Shown: positions 36,791 to 47,859 of the stretch, in pieces | How positions within the stretch are numbered: position 1 is the stretch's first letter | How the letters are laid out: the number at the start of each line of letters is the position of its first letter | NCBI GenBank assembly: GCA_015698045.1 | Contig: BLAL01000229.1 | Coordinates: forward strand, 1,400,001 to 1,464,000 | Reading direction: 5' to 3' | DNA length: 64,000 nt | From: Rhizophagus clarus | Taxonomy: Eukaryota; Glomeromycota; Glomeromycetes; Glomerales; Glomeraceae | Program-made: the position numbers and the translations under genes | The notes under the pieces: model-generated | What the model was told of the DNA's origin: nothing | What the model saw: only the letters and a program-made list of their open reading frames with translations | Database searches by the model: none

Positions 36791-38012
36791 ATGGGAAATA
36801 ATAATTCGTCTTTAAGCCATAAAAATATAAAAACAGAACTCGATAAAGAAATTGATAACAAAACAACGGACTTAGAAGAAGAAAAGGAATTAAAATTAAA
36901 ATATGTTATACCGAAGAGTGATGAAGCTATTGATATAACGCATACGTTTCATTTTTTTCAAAGGTATCTATTCCAAAGTAATTTTTCTTCTCCGATTAAA
37001 GAAAGATTAACGCAAGAAAAATGTAAAGTATTAGATATTGGGTAAGTTAATTAAATATATATATATATATATTATGCTTTTTTCTAACGTATTTTGAGTA
37101 TGTATAAACATATTGTTTTTTTAAAAAAAAAAGGTGCGGACCCGGAACTTGGTTGTTGGAACTTGCAAATCAATATGAAAACACTTTATTTTATGGGATT
37201 GAAAATAATTTAATATATCCAAATGAGGTAAGCACACACGCACAATTTCAAGAGTTGTAATATATTATTTATATGTATATTTAATTAGATAAAACCGGGA
37301 AACTTAAATTTTATAAAAGCGGATATGTTTGATGGATTTCCGTTTCCCGACAACGAATTTGATTTTGTGCGTCAGGGTTTAATGTCATTCATTAAACCAG
37401 ATCAGTTGAGCGTTATTATTTCCGAAATGATTAGGTATAAGATTTACGCGATATGTTATAGTATACGTATATATTTTATATTTATATTTATAATTGTAAA
37501 ATTGAATATTTAATTATTGTAGGGTAACAAAACCTGGTGGCTATATTGAACTTCTTGAATCACGTAATGATTTTAAGGAATCTGGACCAGTTGTAAGGAA
37601 ACTAAACGAAGCACGTAAGTGAATTGATTGTTCCCATAATATTTATCAATAATTTACTAAAATTTGCTATTTAAACTTATTTATAGACTATTTACATTGT
37701 TTAAACAAAGAAGTAGATTTAAAAAAGTTACCAAATCTTGATAATATAATTAAATCAAATCAAAACACGCCAATAGTTTATAAAGATGAAAAATTTTATG
37801 TATTAGGACCTAATGGTGGTAATATTGGTATGGTTTTTCAAGATATTTATGTAGGATTTCATAATAGTAAATTAACGGTGGAATATTTAAGTTCCGTATT
37901 AGGGATATCTAAAGAAGAATATAAAATTATGATATCAAAAGATCTTATAGAAGAACTTAAACAAACTAGTCCAGAATATTCATTAATTAGGTTTTGGGCT
38001 AAAAAAAATTAA
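36791..38012 (+). CDS. SAM-dependent methyltransferase (class I), possibly N-myristoylated
   Basis: Five exons, 36791-37041, 37134-37227, 37289-37434, 37523-37614, 37687-38012, with GT-AG introns of 61-92 nt and consistent phases, give 302 aa. Motif I, VLDIGCGPGTWLLELA, is formed exactly across the first intron; motif II acidic residue is in FYGIENN; LNFIKADMFDGFPFPDNEFD gives the adenine-binding Asp and the post-II strand; KPGGYIELLE gives the typical strand 5 region. Class I methyltransferases use S-adenosylmethionine; the acceptor cannot be read from sequence. The N-terminus MGNNNSS fits the myristoylation consensus (Gly2, Ser6), so the enzyme may be membrane-anchored, which is inference. 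Resembles the broad fungal family of small-molecule methyltransferases with an N-terminal extension. No defects. Confidence 0.9.
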
Positions 38013-38529
38013 TAATAACGGTAATAATAATAACTTGTATTTTTTTCTTAAATAATAACACGTTATTATTATTTTATGATAGTACAAATAATATATATAA
38101 GCCAGTACATTTTTTATAATTTTTAAATTTATTATTTTTCAATAATTTAGTTTATTAAATATTTATTCAACTGGGCGAAGTGCTTTAAACATTGTCAATT
38201 AGCTAAATTTTGCAGAATTGGTGCCATTTTGTTTCTGTCTCATATAAATAGAAGTCTTGAATTTTCCTTATATACTTTCGGATATATGTTTTAATTAATA
38301 ACTTCAAAATTAAACAGCATACAACGTTAGCCCGCATTATGACGATTTTGGCCAGAATCATGAGGACTTTGGGCAGAATTAAGTTCATAAATGGTTGCTT
38401 AATTTCGGAATTATACGGTAATGTATGGTTTCCTTTTTAAAAAAAATTATCTAATTTCTTCAAGCTTATTATTATTTTTTATCGCTTTTTTGCTTTGAAA
38501 TAACACTAAAAAATTTTTTACTATTTTTT
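38013..38529. other. Intergenic
   Basis: 3' flank of the methyltransferase; nothing recognised. Confidence 0.35.
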
Positions 38530-38830
38530 CCATTCTTCTATTTTATTCCTTTACACCTTCTTCATTCCTTTATCCTTACTTTTTTGTTTCGTTGCACATT
38601 ATTTTTCATTCCGTTAACACCTATTCTTTCACACTCACCTTTTCCTCCTCTTTGTGCCACTTTTACCGCTTTTTACATTTCTTTTCATTTCTTTACATCA
38701 TTAATTTTTAACACTTCTTTACACATTGTTTTTTTTTCATTTCTCTACACACATTTTTTTTCCTTTATTTACAACCATTATTTTTTTCGTTTCTCTACAC
38801 CCATTTTTTTTCGTTTTTCTGCACTCGTTT
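38530..38830. repeat. TTTCTCTACACCCATTTTTT minisatellite
   Basis: Seven to eight degenerate copies of a ~36-40-bp unit (TTTCTNTACACNCATTTTTT with TTCG/TTCC spacers) that become more regular towards 38830. Further copies in the same orientation lie at 39347-39430, beyond an inserted element. The overlapping Phe/Ser-rich open frames are translations of the repeat. Confidence 0.65.
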
Positions 38831-38888
38831 AGTGTAGAGAAACGAAAAACGAGTGCAGAAAAACGAAAAAAAATGGGTGTAGAGAAAC
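38789..38888. repeat. Perfect 42-bp inverted repeat (hairpin) with 16-nt loop
   Basis: The arm 38789-38830 is exactly complementary to 38847-38888; the spacer is 38831-38846. The arms consist of the minisatellite unit to the left, so the last copy of that array was inverted. Perfect pairing over 42 bp indicates a recent origin or ongoing gene conversion. Confidence 0.85.
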
Positions 38889-39346
38889 TAGGGAATTTAA
38901 TTGTCTCCAAAACCTTTGATCGATTAATTGATTATTTTATAGAGAGTATGATCGATCAAACTCGATCAATCATGTTCGATCGATCAATTTAATCGATCAA
39001 ATAGTAATCGCCATATTAAATTTTAAATTAAGTAAATTAAGTTTGATAATCGATATTTATATTATGAAAAAATTTATTATGAAAGTTTATCATTTATTAT
39101 TTTATTATGTATTTTCAAGCTAAATTATTCTTAGTTTATTCAAATGGAAAAAAAGTAATTCGCTTACAGCTTCCGGCAAAAAGTTTTTAATATTAATAAT
39201 ATTATAAAAATCTGTCTGCATACTAAAATTAGAATTTTTTAATCAATTAAATAGAAGTTATGATCGATCGGATTCTAAATTTTGCGATCGATTAATTGAT
39301 TGATCGATCAATAATCGATCATAATCAATATAATTAAATTCCCTAC
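38889..39346. mobile_element. 458-bp TIR element rich in GATCGATC repeats
   Basis: The left end reads TAGGGAATTTAATT inward and the right end reverse-complemented reads the same 14 bases. Both halves contain many GATCGATC and GATCGATTAATTGAT words subterminally. There is no open frame of note. It has landed in the minisatellite, whose copies continue on both sides. A TA on each side could be the target duplication if the element is taken to start at GGGAATT. Nonautonomous; family unknown. Confidence 0.65.
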
Positions 39347-39709
39347 TCTACACTTATTTTCGTTTCTCTGCGTTTATTTTTCATTTCTTTATACTTTTTT
39401 TCGTTTCTTTGTTTTATTTTTTTTTCGATTTTTTTTTGTTTAAAATATATTTAATTAATAAAGAAGTTATAAAAATTTAAAAAAAAAGGACAAAATTTTA
39501 AATAATGAATCGTGTAATAGGTAGCGTGAAATCGTGAAACGCGTGTATGATAAATAAATTTATACCCAAAAAATAAATAAAATAAAACAAATAAAATAAA
39601 ACAAATAGAATAAGAAAACCAATCTTACTGTAGTTAAAAAAAAAAATGTATGAGTTCCCTATAAAATAAATAACGAATCCTAATATGATTTTCTATTAAT
39701 AATCTAAGA
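39347..39709. other. Minisatellite remnant and 3' flank
   Basis: 39347-39430 continues the TCTACAC...TTTTCG repeat; the rest is AT-rich. Confidence 0.4.
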
Positions 39710-41649
39710 TTATTCATTATTAATATGACTTAGTTTTAACTTTTTACAAATATCGTTACATCTATGATTTGCTAAAAACAATTGTTTGATACCATTTTCA
39801 CCAAAATTTGTACTTCCAAATCTTAAAGGATCAATACAATGAATTGCTGGATCAGTTAATAAAAATTCATTATTAAGTTCAATTCCTTGAAGATCACAAA
39901 TCACCAAATATCCTTTAGTATATTCATATGTGAAGTGAACAAATGCCTCGAGAGTATGCCGAAGTTCTGTAATAACGCCAGTATTTGTATTGAATCGCTT
40001 GTACACTGCATTTTTAAGTCTTTGTTCAATAGTATAATATTGAGTACAGTCATTAGTATTGCAACGTAAAAGTTTTACGGTGAGAAAATTTACTTTTGGA
40101 ATTTTTTTTCTTCCTGCAATATAATTAAATTGTTTAGATAGAAAATTTGCAACTATAGGGATTTCTACTGCCTCGAGATACTTTTCAATAGAATTACTTT
40201 GTTTCGCACCATGAAGGTATTCTTTTATTACCATTTCATTTGCAGCATCATTCTTGACATCAAGAGCAAAATACGCGCACTTTTCAGCACCTGCAGAAAA
40301 TGGCTGTGGAGCAATTTTGATGGATAAACTTTTACAAAAAAGATTTGACTTGTTGAAGTATATTGAATTTTTAAGTTCGTCCAGAGACTTAGGAATATGA
40401 AACCACAAAACTTCTCCATTATTTAATGAAAGGGTACTCCAATCAGGCTCATTTGGGTTCATATCAAGTTTATTTCGTTGTAAAGAATATATTTCTTTGA
40501 AATTACTTCCATGGGTACTAGTTAATGAAACAGCATAGGTAATAGATGATGGGGTGGCTTTAACAAATTTTTCAATTAATTTAATTGGATCATCTCCAAC
40601 AAGATCAAATACTGGAAATTCACCAATTATATCACGGAATATTTCAAGCATTTTTTCGGCATAGTTTGTAATTTTACCAAAAAAAATAAAGGATATTTTT
40701 TGATTTCATCATTTCTAACACACTTTCTGCGGTTAAGCCATATGGATTACCATCTGGATAGTTATCTTTTAAATCTGAAAATCGATGACCATGTGGTGGA
40801 AAATCACAAATATGAAGAAGGACCCGAGTGTTATTTTTCCAATCCATTTGAGTTATTGCTGCGTTAAGACCTCCAAGAACATCTTCTGGAGTATCATTAT
40901 TTCGTGACCTAAAAGGTATTACGTTTTGCATACCCTATGAAAAAAAAATATACTTAAAATATACATATGCACTTTTAAAATGTACTTAAAATATACTTAA
41001 TGTACTTAAAATGTACTTAAAATTTTTAAAATGTACTTAAATTATACCTAAAATTGCAATTTTAAGTACATTTTAAAAATTTTAAGTGTATTTTAAGTGC
41101 ATTTTAAACGTATTTTAAGATTTAAGTATATTTTTAGTATATTTTAGAGAAATTTTTTTTCATAGGGATATATTGAGTAAATTGAGTATGTTGATCGGTA
41201 AAATTAAAAACTTGCAGTCGATCAGATTCATTATTATGGTCTCGATAACCACAAAAACCAACCCGAAGTTTAATGCTTGGATTCAGTTGTTTAACATAAT
41301 TAAAAACCCGTAAAATACAATCTTTAGCAGCAGAAATGTCAGGTTTCATAGACTTAGTGCAGTCCAAAACAAAACAAAGATCAACTTCCATTGAAAGTTC
41401 GATGTTATTGAGTTTTTTGAATATAGCTTCTTCCCGTAAAGATTTAGCTTTGATTTCCAGTTCATCTTCCGTATTAGTCAATGTTGTATTGGAAAACAGA
41501 GCATTTGCCTCACTAGCATAGCGTTTTAGACGTTCTTTAGTAAGGTTTAATTTATCTAGCTCAGATGCAAGCGAGGAAGAGATAATGGAGTCAGAACTAG
41601 AAGTGTTTGCATTTTTTGAATTATTTTTCAGGCAGAACCACTTGGACAT
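39710..41649 (-). pseudogene. vWA-alpha-kinase paralogue, broken by a MITE and a frameshift
   Basis: Three pieces in order on the minus strand: 41649 to 41168 (MSKWFCLKNNSKN..., vWA start), 40929 to 40674 (PEDVLGGLNAAITQMDWKNN...), 40651 to 39710 (rest of vWA plus the whole alpha-kinase domain, ending KKLKLSHINNE exactly as in the gene at 32963-34570). The first break is the 235-bp element at 40933-41167 inserted in the codons after FTQYI. The second is one extra T in the run after ILY near 40680, shifting the frame (a run of eight T against TTCTTTT in the intact paralogue). The MIDAS reads DCTKS instead of DCSGS, so metal binding may have been altered before the breaks. The alpha-kinase part is still open for 314 codons and could be expressed alone, which I consider unlikely. 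Confidence 0.88.
40933..41167. mobile_element. 235-bp foldback MITE with TGTACTTAAAA 11-mers, inserted in a gene
   Basis: Ends read CCCTATGAAAAAAA inward on both sides, with ATA at 40930-40932 and 41168-41170 as a 3-bp target duplication. The left half carries copies of TGTACTTAAAA, the right half the reverse complement TTTTAAGTACA, again with an 11-bp period. The same terminus (CCCTAT-R-AAAAAA), duplication length and 11-mer layout as the element at 3122-3685 mark them as one superfamily. Insertion in the paralogue's coding sequence gives a clean empty site by comparison with 32963-34570. Confidence 0.85.
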
Positions 41650-42919
41650 ATTTTTAGTGAAAAAATTATTTAATAATAATGAATGAAAAACTTTATTATT
41701 TTTTTTTCTCTCGAAAAAATGGTCTTCTTTATATACATTTGGTTAAAACGGAAAGTTTTTAGATTTAGATCCAGTTAACAGCTTGCACTTTCCCAAATTA
41801 GTATAATAAAGATTATGAAGTTTAAATGAAACTCCAAATTAATATAGATTGAAAGTCTATAAATAGATTAAAAAAGGTTAAATCAGTTATTTAACTGAGT
41901 AATATTAAAAATAGTACCTTTTGTTTGAATTAAAAAAAAAAAAAAAAATAATAAAATTAAATACTTTTTGGATGCAATTATTCAAAAGTGGTTAAACGAA
42001 ATATCCTTTCATTTTCGAATACATAAGATATCTTACTAGTACTTTATTTTTCTTTTAAATAATGTTTTAAAAAAACTAAAATTTTTGTTTTAAACTTTAT
42101 CATCTGTGCAGGAATTTCTATTTTTCTTAATTAAAGATTGGCACTGAATTTCCTAATTGATAATAGATGAATGGTTTTCCGAATTAATACAATTAATACG
42201 ACCAACAAGGAATCATTAGATAATATTTATTGTGAAAATTTTGATATATAAATATTCAATTAGACATCACAAATATCCAATTGGTTGTCTTTTCAAATTA
42301 CTACATGATAATATATCTTTTTCGAAAAAAGCTGTATAACTAATATAACTAAAAAAAATAATTATGTATTTATTTTTGTTACCTAAGTAATTATTACTAC
42401 AGTTAAAAGTGAGTATACATAGATCAGGAAAAAAATTCATAAATAAAGTATTTAGACTAATATAATAGTTAAAGATCGTTAAATGAAGTCTATATAATAA
42501 ATTAATGAAGTTTTTTGTATCTTTTAATCATAAAATTGAAATTTTGCATATAAATCACAGTAAATCATGTGATGTGCAAATCTTTTGTTTCTATTCGATA
42601 TTAATTTTATATTTAAAATAACCAATAAAAATTTCCCAAATATTTAATATTGATCAAATGACTTAAATGATCGGTTGTTTGAGCTTTATATGACAAATGT
42701 CATTTTTCATTTCAAGTCATTTGTCGAACACTGGACTAGGGAGCTATGTATTATGTATACATTACTTATATTATTGATTTCAGAATTATTTTCTTAATTA
42801 AAATTTTTTATAAGTCAATTGAAAAAAGGTATGAAAATATATAAAGAAAATAAAGTAAATAACAGAAATGATAATAACATGGATAATATATTGGCTGTTG
42901 GACATATTTCATCGATAGG
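41650..42919. other. Intergenic; one hAT-like MITE end near 42730
   Basis: No gene. Near 42690-42733 the sequence, read from the right, runs CAGTGTTCGACAAATGACTT, a hAT-like terminus with ATGAC/GTCAT subterminal words, suggesting a truncated relative of the element at 57884-58213. Confidence 0.35.
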
Positions 42920-43103
42920 TACCGTATTTTTCCGATATTAGTCACCCCCCGAAATTAAGCACCACCCCAAACTTTTCAAGTTTTGTTAAAAAAAAATCAT
43001 ATATGAAATACTAATAAAAAACCTTCCAAAATTAAACACCCCCCAAACTTTTTGCTCACAATCCTTGCAAAAAAGGGGTGCTTAATTTTGGAAACATATG
43101 GTA
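42920..43103. mobile_element. 184-bp MITE with TACCGTAT-type ends
   Basis: The left end TACCGTATTTTTCCGATATT and the reverse-complemented right end TACCATATGTTTCCAAAATT agree at most positions, followed by TTAAGCACCCC on both arms. The word AATTAAGCACCCC recurs internally. No coding capacity. TA at the borders could belong to the ends or be a TA target duplication as in Tc1/mariner elements. Confidence 0.6.
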
Positions 43104-43288
43104 ATCATATAGAACTAGTAAGGTATAATCTTTATCAATATGACATATAGGATTTATGGATATAATATACTATGGCTTAATGATTTTAAATTGGAACTAA
43201 ATATAGTATAACGATAAGTTTAGACTTAAATAGTTAAAGCTAGATGTATATCTACATTATTTAAATATTTATTACATACAGTATATAA

Positions 43289-46200
43289 GGCCACGCAAAT
43301 TCAATTTTTCGGTTCACGTAACATCGAAATTTAAAATTGACCTGGGGACCCGGAGTTTATTAATAATTTTTTTTTATTAATAAAAAAAGTTTATATATAA
43401 ATTTTATGGCTTCTGATTGGTCAACCCTTAAGGGTAACTTATACAATAATCACATATTATGATAATCACGTTTAAAATAATCGAGAATTTTTTTTTCTTG
43501 ATTTTACTCTGCCAAATGCCTATCATACATGTAAAAATAAGTTACAAGTCTGAAATTTTGAAGGACTGGGAAGGTCTACCTGTTGGCAGGGAAACTAAAA
43601 TAAAAGATTTTTTTGGAGATATATCAATTTTATATTTGTCATCTGAATGGTGTAATTCAAATTTTGAAGTGAAATTTAGTCCATCAAAAACGTTAGTCAG
43701 AGAGAAGATTTCAGCAGAATGCATTGCCTGGGAAGCTGCATGTCAATATGGAATTTATGCACATTTTTATCTTATTTCACAAGAAATAATAGAATCTCAT
43801 AGAATTCCTGCCGTTAATATTATTAATGCTTTTGATATTATAAGGACTAGTTCGAATGATATATTTGTTCCAGAATTTAATGATCCCCCAAAAAATACAC
43901 TGGAAAAGTTGCGAATAGATTTATCTAATTTGATTAAAAATAATGGAGGTGGATGGAAAGAGAAGGATGCTGCACGACATATTGGAAAAAAATTTGTAAC
44001 TGATTTGGCAAGTGCACTATGGTATGTTGATAGTTGTTCTGTAAAAACTTTAGATCAAAAGTTTAAGATTCCTGTTATTTTTGATGAATTTTTTGGGAGA
44101 TCATTTCCAGAGAATTATAAAAGATCAAGACCGAAGTTTAATTCTGAAGAATTAACTCAGCATAGCAAAAAAATACTTAATTATGTTGAATTAAGTTGGA
44201 TGTTTCAAAGTAGATTTAACTGGCTAAGAGAATCATTAACCAAATTTGGTGAAATCCTGGCTAAATATTCAGAATATTTGGACTATCAGCAAATTCGAAG
44301 TAAGGAACTAAAAAATTCACTATTTCCTGTAGTTGATGAAGTGGAAGCAGGGTCTATTGTAATTATTCCTGCAAATATTTGACGTAATCAAGAAACCATA
44401 AATAAATATCATTTATTAACAAATAAATTAAAAGCAGTAGAATTTTGGGACCCTGTTAATGTAAATGAATATTATCCTAAAGAAAGAATGAAAAAATGCA
44501 GATTCATTGAAGGTTTAAATACAGCTTTTTTATTTAAAGTTGGACTATATAAGTACCATCATGGATCAGCTCAAAATTCAATGTATATATGGAAGATTGA
44601 TCCAAAAGCTAATGAAACAGAAATAGTTAATAAAAACTATGAAATTCGAACAAAATTAAAAGCTCAATTAAAGGTATTTCATACCCGAGCCATGAAAAAA
44701 GAATTAATTGATAATTTTGAACTACATGTGGGAAAGTGTGAAAAATCAAGACTTCGTCATATTATTTCTGACTTGCTTGGTGATTTTTCTGCACCAGAAA
44801 ATTCAGCTTCTCGAAATGTAGATGAAAGAGTTGATTTAATGGTTGAATTGGGTGATCCAGAATTTATTTCAGATCTTAGACATCTTAATGGTGGGTTAAC
44901 AAATAAGTTTGATACTTTTTGGAGTTATGCACAAAAATATTTTGAAAGCACTGTAAATGAAAATGTATTGGCTGTAGATGAAAGAAGACATGATACAATT
45001 CAACACTTAGCACAAGCTATTTCAATACGTGATTTACGACAACAAGTAGCAAATCTATGTCCACAAAATACAGAAATACCATCAGAACAATGGTTAAGAC
45101 TTCAATTTTGGCCAAGAAATCCAACTTACTTATCCAGTTTAAAATATACTGGAAAATTAGATGCTAAATTTATGGTGCAAAGCAGACAATTAAGAAGTAA
45201 TCATATTGATAACCATTATGCCTCAGCATTGTTTCGATATCTTAAAGAATTGGCTATTATGTTTAAAGATTATTCATGGTTAGTTTTTATGGATGATAAA
45301 CACAGATGTAAAATTGGTGAACCAGGCTATCCAGTTGCTGCTGTTGAAAGAGGAAAACAAGTAATAGTTTCTTATAACAAATCCTTTGTTTTTGCTGATC
45401 ATGATTTTACAAAATGTGGAATTATTCCTAGTGTTATAATGTTTTGTGATATACCAGAATCTATAGAAGATTCTTTTTATCAGGGTAAAGTTTATGTAGG
45501 GTTAAAAGACCCAATTTTTCAACCATCTAGTCCAATACGACATAATTCAGAATTATATAATTTGCTTGTAAATGATGAACAGCAAAATCCGTTTTTATTT
45601 ATTTACACAGATGGTGGTCCTGATCATCGAGTAAATTATTTACGAGTCCAACTTTCTTTAATTGCCTTATTTGTAACACTAGATTTAGATTTATTAGTAG
45701 CAGTACGAACACCACCAGGTCATTCTTGGAAAAACCCTGTAGAACGCATAATGTCAATTTTAAATCTTGGATTACAATGTATAGGATTAATGAGAGCAGA
45801 AATGAATGAAGGATATGAAGAAATTATGAAATATTGCAATTCAATGGAAGATATCCGAAATAAAGCTGAAGAAGAGCCACAATTAAAAGAACAATTGTTA
45901 AATAGTTTACACCCTACTATTGAATTAATGGAAAATTTAATTAGGAGACTTGAATTAAAGGAAGAACCTTTTGGTATTTTTAAAGCAGCTTCTGATGAAG
46001 AAATAACTACATTGTGGAATTCACTTCTTTTGATTGATAATTCTTTAACAATGGAAGATAATTCAAAGAAAAGCATTCAAAATAAATCAGAATTTTTAGA
46101 ATTTTACAATCATTGTTGTAAATCTCGACATTATTTCTTTGAAATTAAAAAGTGTGGATTATTAGATTGTCACATATGTAAACCCGTAAGATGTGATTCT

Positions 46201-46991
46201 GAAACTTGGCTTAAAGTTCATAGTTTTCCTGATCCAATTCCAACAACAGATGGCAAAAAATATAAAAGTTTTGAAGAATTATATGATCAGGAAACTACAG
46301 AAGAATATAGACCTTCTTTAAGTGAGACAAAGAAGTCAAATAATGAAATGGGCTTTAAATCTAGTGCACAGAACTGTAAAAATGTTGGAACTCTAATTCA
46401 ATGTGGAGAATGTGACAAATGGCGTGTAGTTTATTCAAAATCAAAATTATCTTCACAAGATAAGGAAGAACTTGCACAATTTTTAGATGAAATTCAATAT
46501 ACATGTGGTGATACTTTTTATAGCTTAGCTGGCACAAATATACAAGATTCTAATGATATAAATGATTCTATGAAAAAATTATTCTCTATTGTTAAAGTTA
46601 ATAATACTCTAACATGCAATAGCCCGATTGAGATTTCATATTATTCAAGTGGATTATTTAAAGAGACACTTTGTTTTAATTGTGGTGTAGAATGTGAAGA
46701 ACATACAAATTATGGTGAATATTTTCCATATTGTGAAGACTGCAACACATTGGTTAAAAATAAAAAAAGAAAAAGAAAAGAAAAGAAATTTGTAAAATCT
46801 AGTAAACAAAGAAATGATGAAATTAATTAGTTGTAAACGAATTATACATATATAATAAAGCTTTAATGAACCAATCAAAATTCACTTCGTAGTCACGTGA
46901 TAAACTTTTTATATATAAACTTTTTTTTACTGAAATTTGAAAAAGTGACCTGGCCGGGTGACGAGAACCGAAAAATCGAAGTTGTGTGGCC
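43289..46991 (+). mobile_element. 3.7-kb DNA transposon, nearly intact
   Basis: The left terminus GGCCACGCAAATTCAATTTT and the reverse-complemented right terminus GGCCACACAACTTCGATTTT, each followed by TCGGTTC-CGT, form about 31-bp inverted repeats with few mismatches. Between them is one long transposase frame (43459-46830) interrupted by a single stop. No perfect target duplication is visible; the flanks CAGTATATA and AATAATATA agree in part. The element lies directly beside a MITE (42920-43103). Confidence 0.75.
43459..46830 (+). CDS. DDE-type transposase with one in-frame TGA
   Basis: A single frame of 1124 codons broken only by TGA at 44380-44382; the two halves (307 and 780 aa) and the 35 codons between them (RNQETINKYHLLTNKLKAVE...) are all in the same frame. 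A likely catalytic triad: Asp in WLVFMDDKHRCKIG (about 45292), Asp in FIYTDGGPDHR (about 45610), Glu in SWKNPVERIMS (about 45742), spaced about 105 and 44 residues. C-terminally there are Cys pairs (QCGECDKW; LCFNCGVEC...YCEDC) suggestive of zinc binding and a basic Lys/Arg tail (KNKKRKRKEKK) as nuclear signal. The TGA is followed by CGT and could have arisen from CGA by deamination, or be read through. The superfamily is not one I can name with confidence. Confidence 0.75.
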
Positions 46992-47859
46992 TAATAATAT
47001 AATGTTAATAAATAAAAAAAATTGTTAAAAATTTATTATACATAATATTTATATGATGGTCACGACTCACGATTTTCCTGTAACAAAAAATTACGATATT
47101 TTGACAGCTTTCTTATAATAAATATACTATAATTTTACTATTAAAAAATAAGTACATCGTCGAGCAATCTTTGATGAATCGAAAAATAACAAATTAATTC
47201 TTTAATTTTTGATAGCTTTACTTCCCATTTACCACCCATTTACCTAACTATTAATAATACAGTATATTATCAATAATTTCATGAGATCGTCTGATACTAT
47301 ATGACTATATCATCACCTAAATTAACAGCGATCATTTAACTGCACAGTAACAAATCACAGGTTTCTGCAAAGTATTTAATTTTAAACATAATCTTTTTAT
47401 ATGCTTCAGTTAATCAAGTATTCATATTAAAGCCTTTATAATTCAAATAAGTACATGTGTTTAATGTTATAAATAAAATAAATTTGATAATTTAATACAA
47501 TATTTGGATAAGTTATAACATGAAAGAATTATTTAAATTACAAACTAAGAAACTTGAAAATATCTTACTACTCTAGCCTTAGTGTTAAAACAATTCCAAT
47601 AAAACAAGAAATCCATATTTTTAATACTTGAATAAGTTATAAAGAAAGGAATTATTTAAATTACAAACTAAGAAACTTGCAAAATATTTTACTACTCTAG
47701 CCTTAGTGTTCAAATAATTCTAATAAAAATGAAATAAAATAAAATATATCATAATACCATAAATCTAAATTAATTTTTGTCAGGTTTAATATCTAAATAA
47801 TTAAATAAACTAATTAATTTTCATATAAATAATTTATAAAATTTACTTTTTCGCATATA
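46992..47859. other. Intergenic, contains a tandem duplication
   Basis: No gene; see the repeat at 47505-47730. The right part is the 3' flank of the minus-strand kinase gene. Confidence 0.35.
47505..47730. repeat. Tandem duplication of ~124 bp
   Basis: GAATTATTTAAATTACAAAC with AAGAAACTTG and, further on, TACTACTCTAGCCTTAGTGT occurs in both copies (about 47505-47630 and 47631-47730) with few differences. Confidence 0.7.

Noticed and set aside
38584-38992. Phe/Ser-rich open frames.
   Set aside because: They lie on the minisatellite and hairpin and change composition with the repeat.
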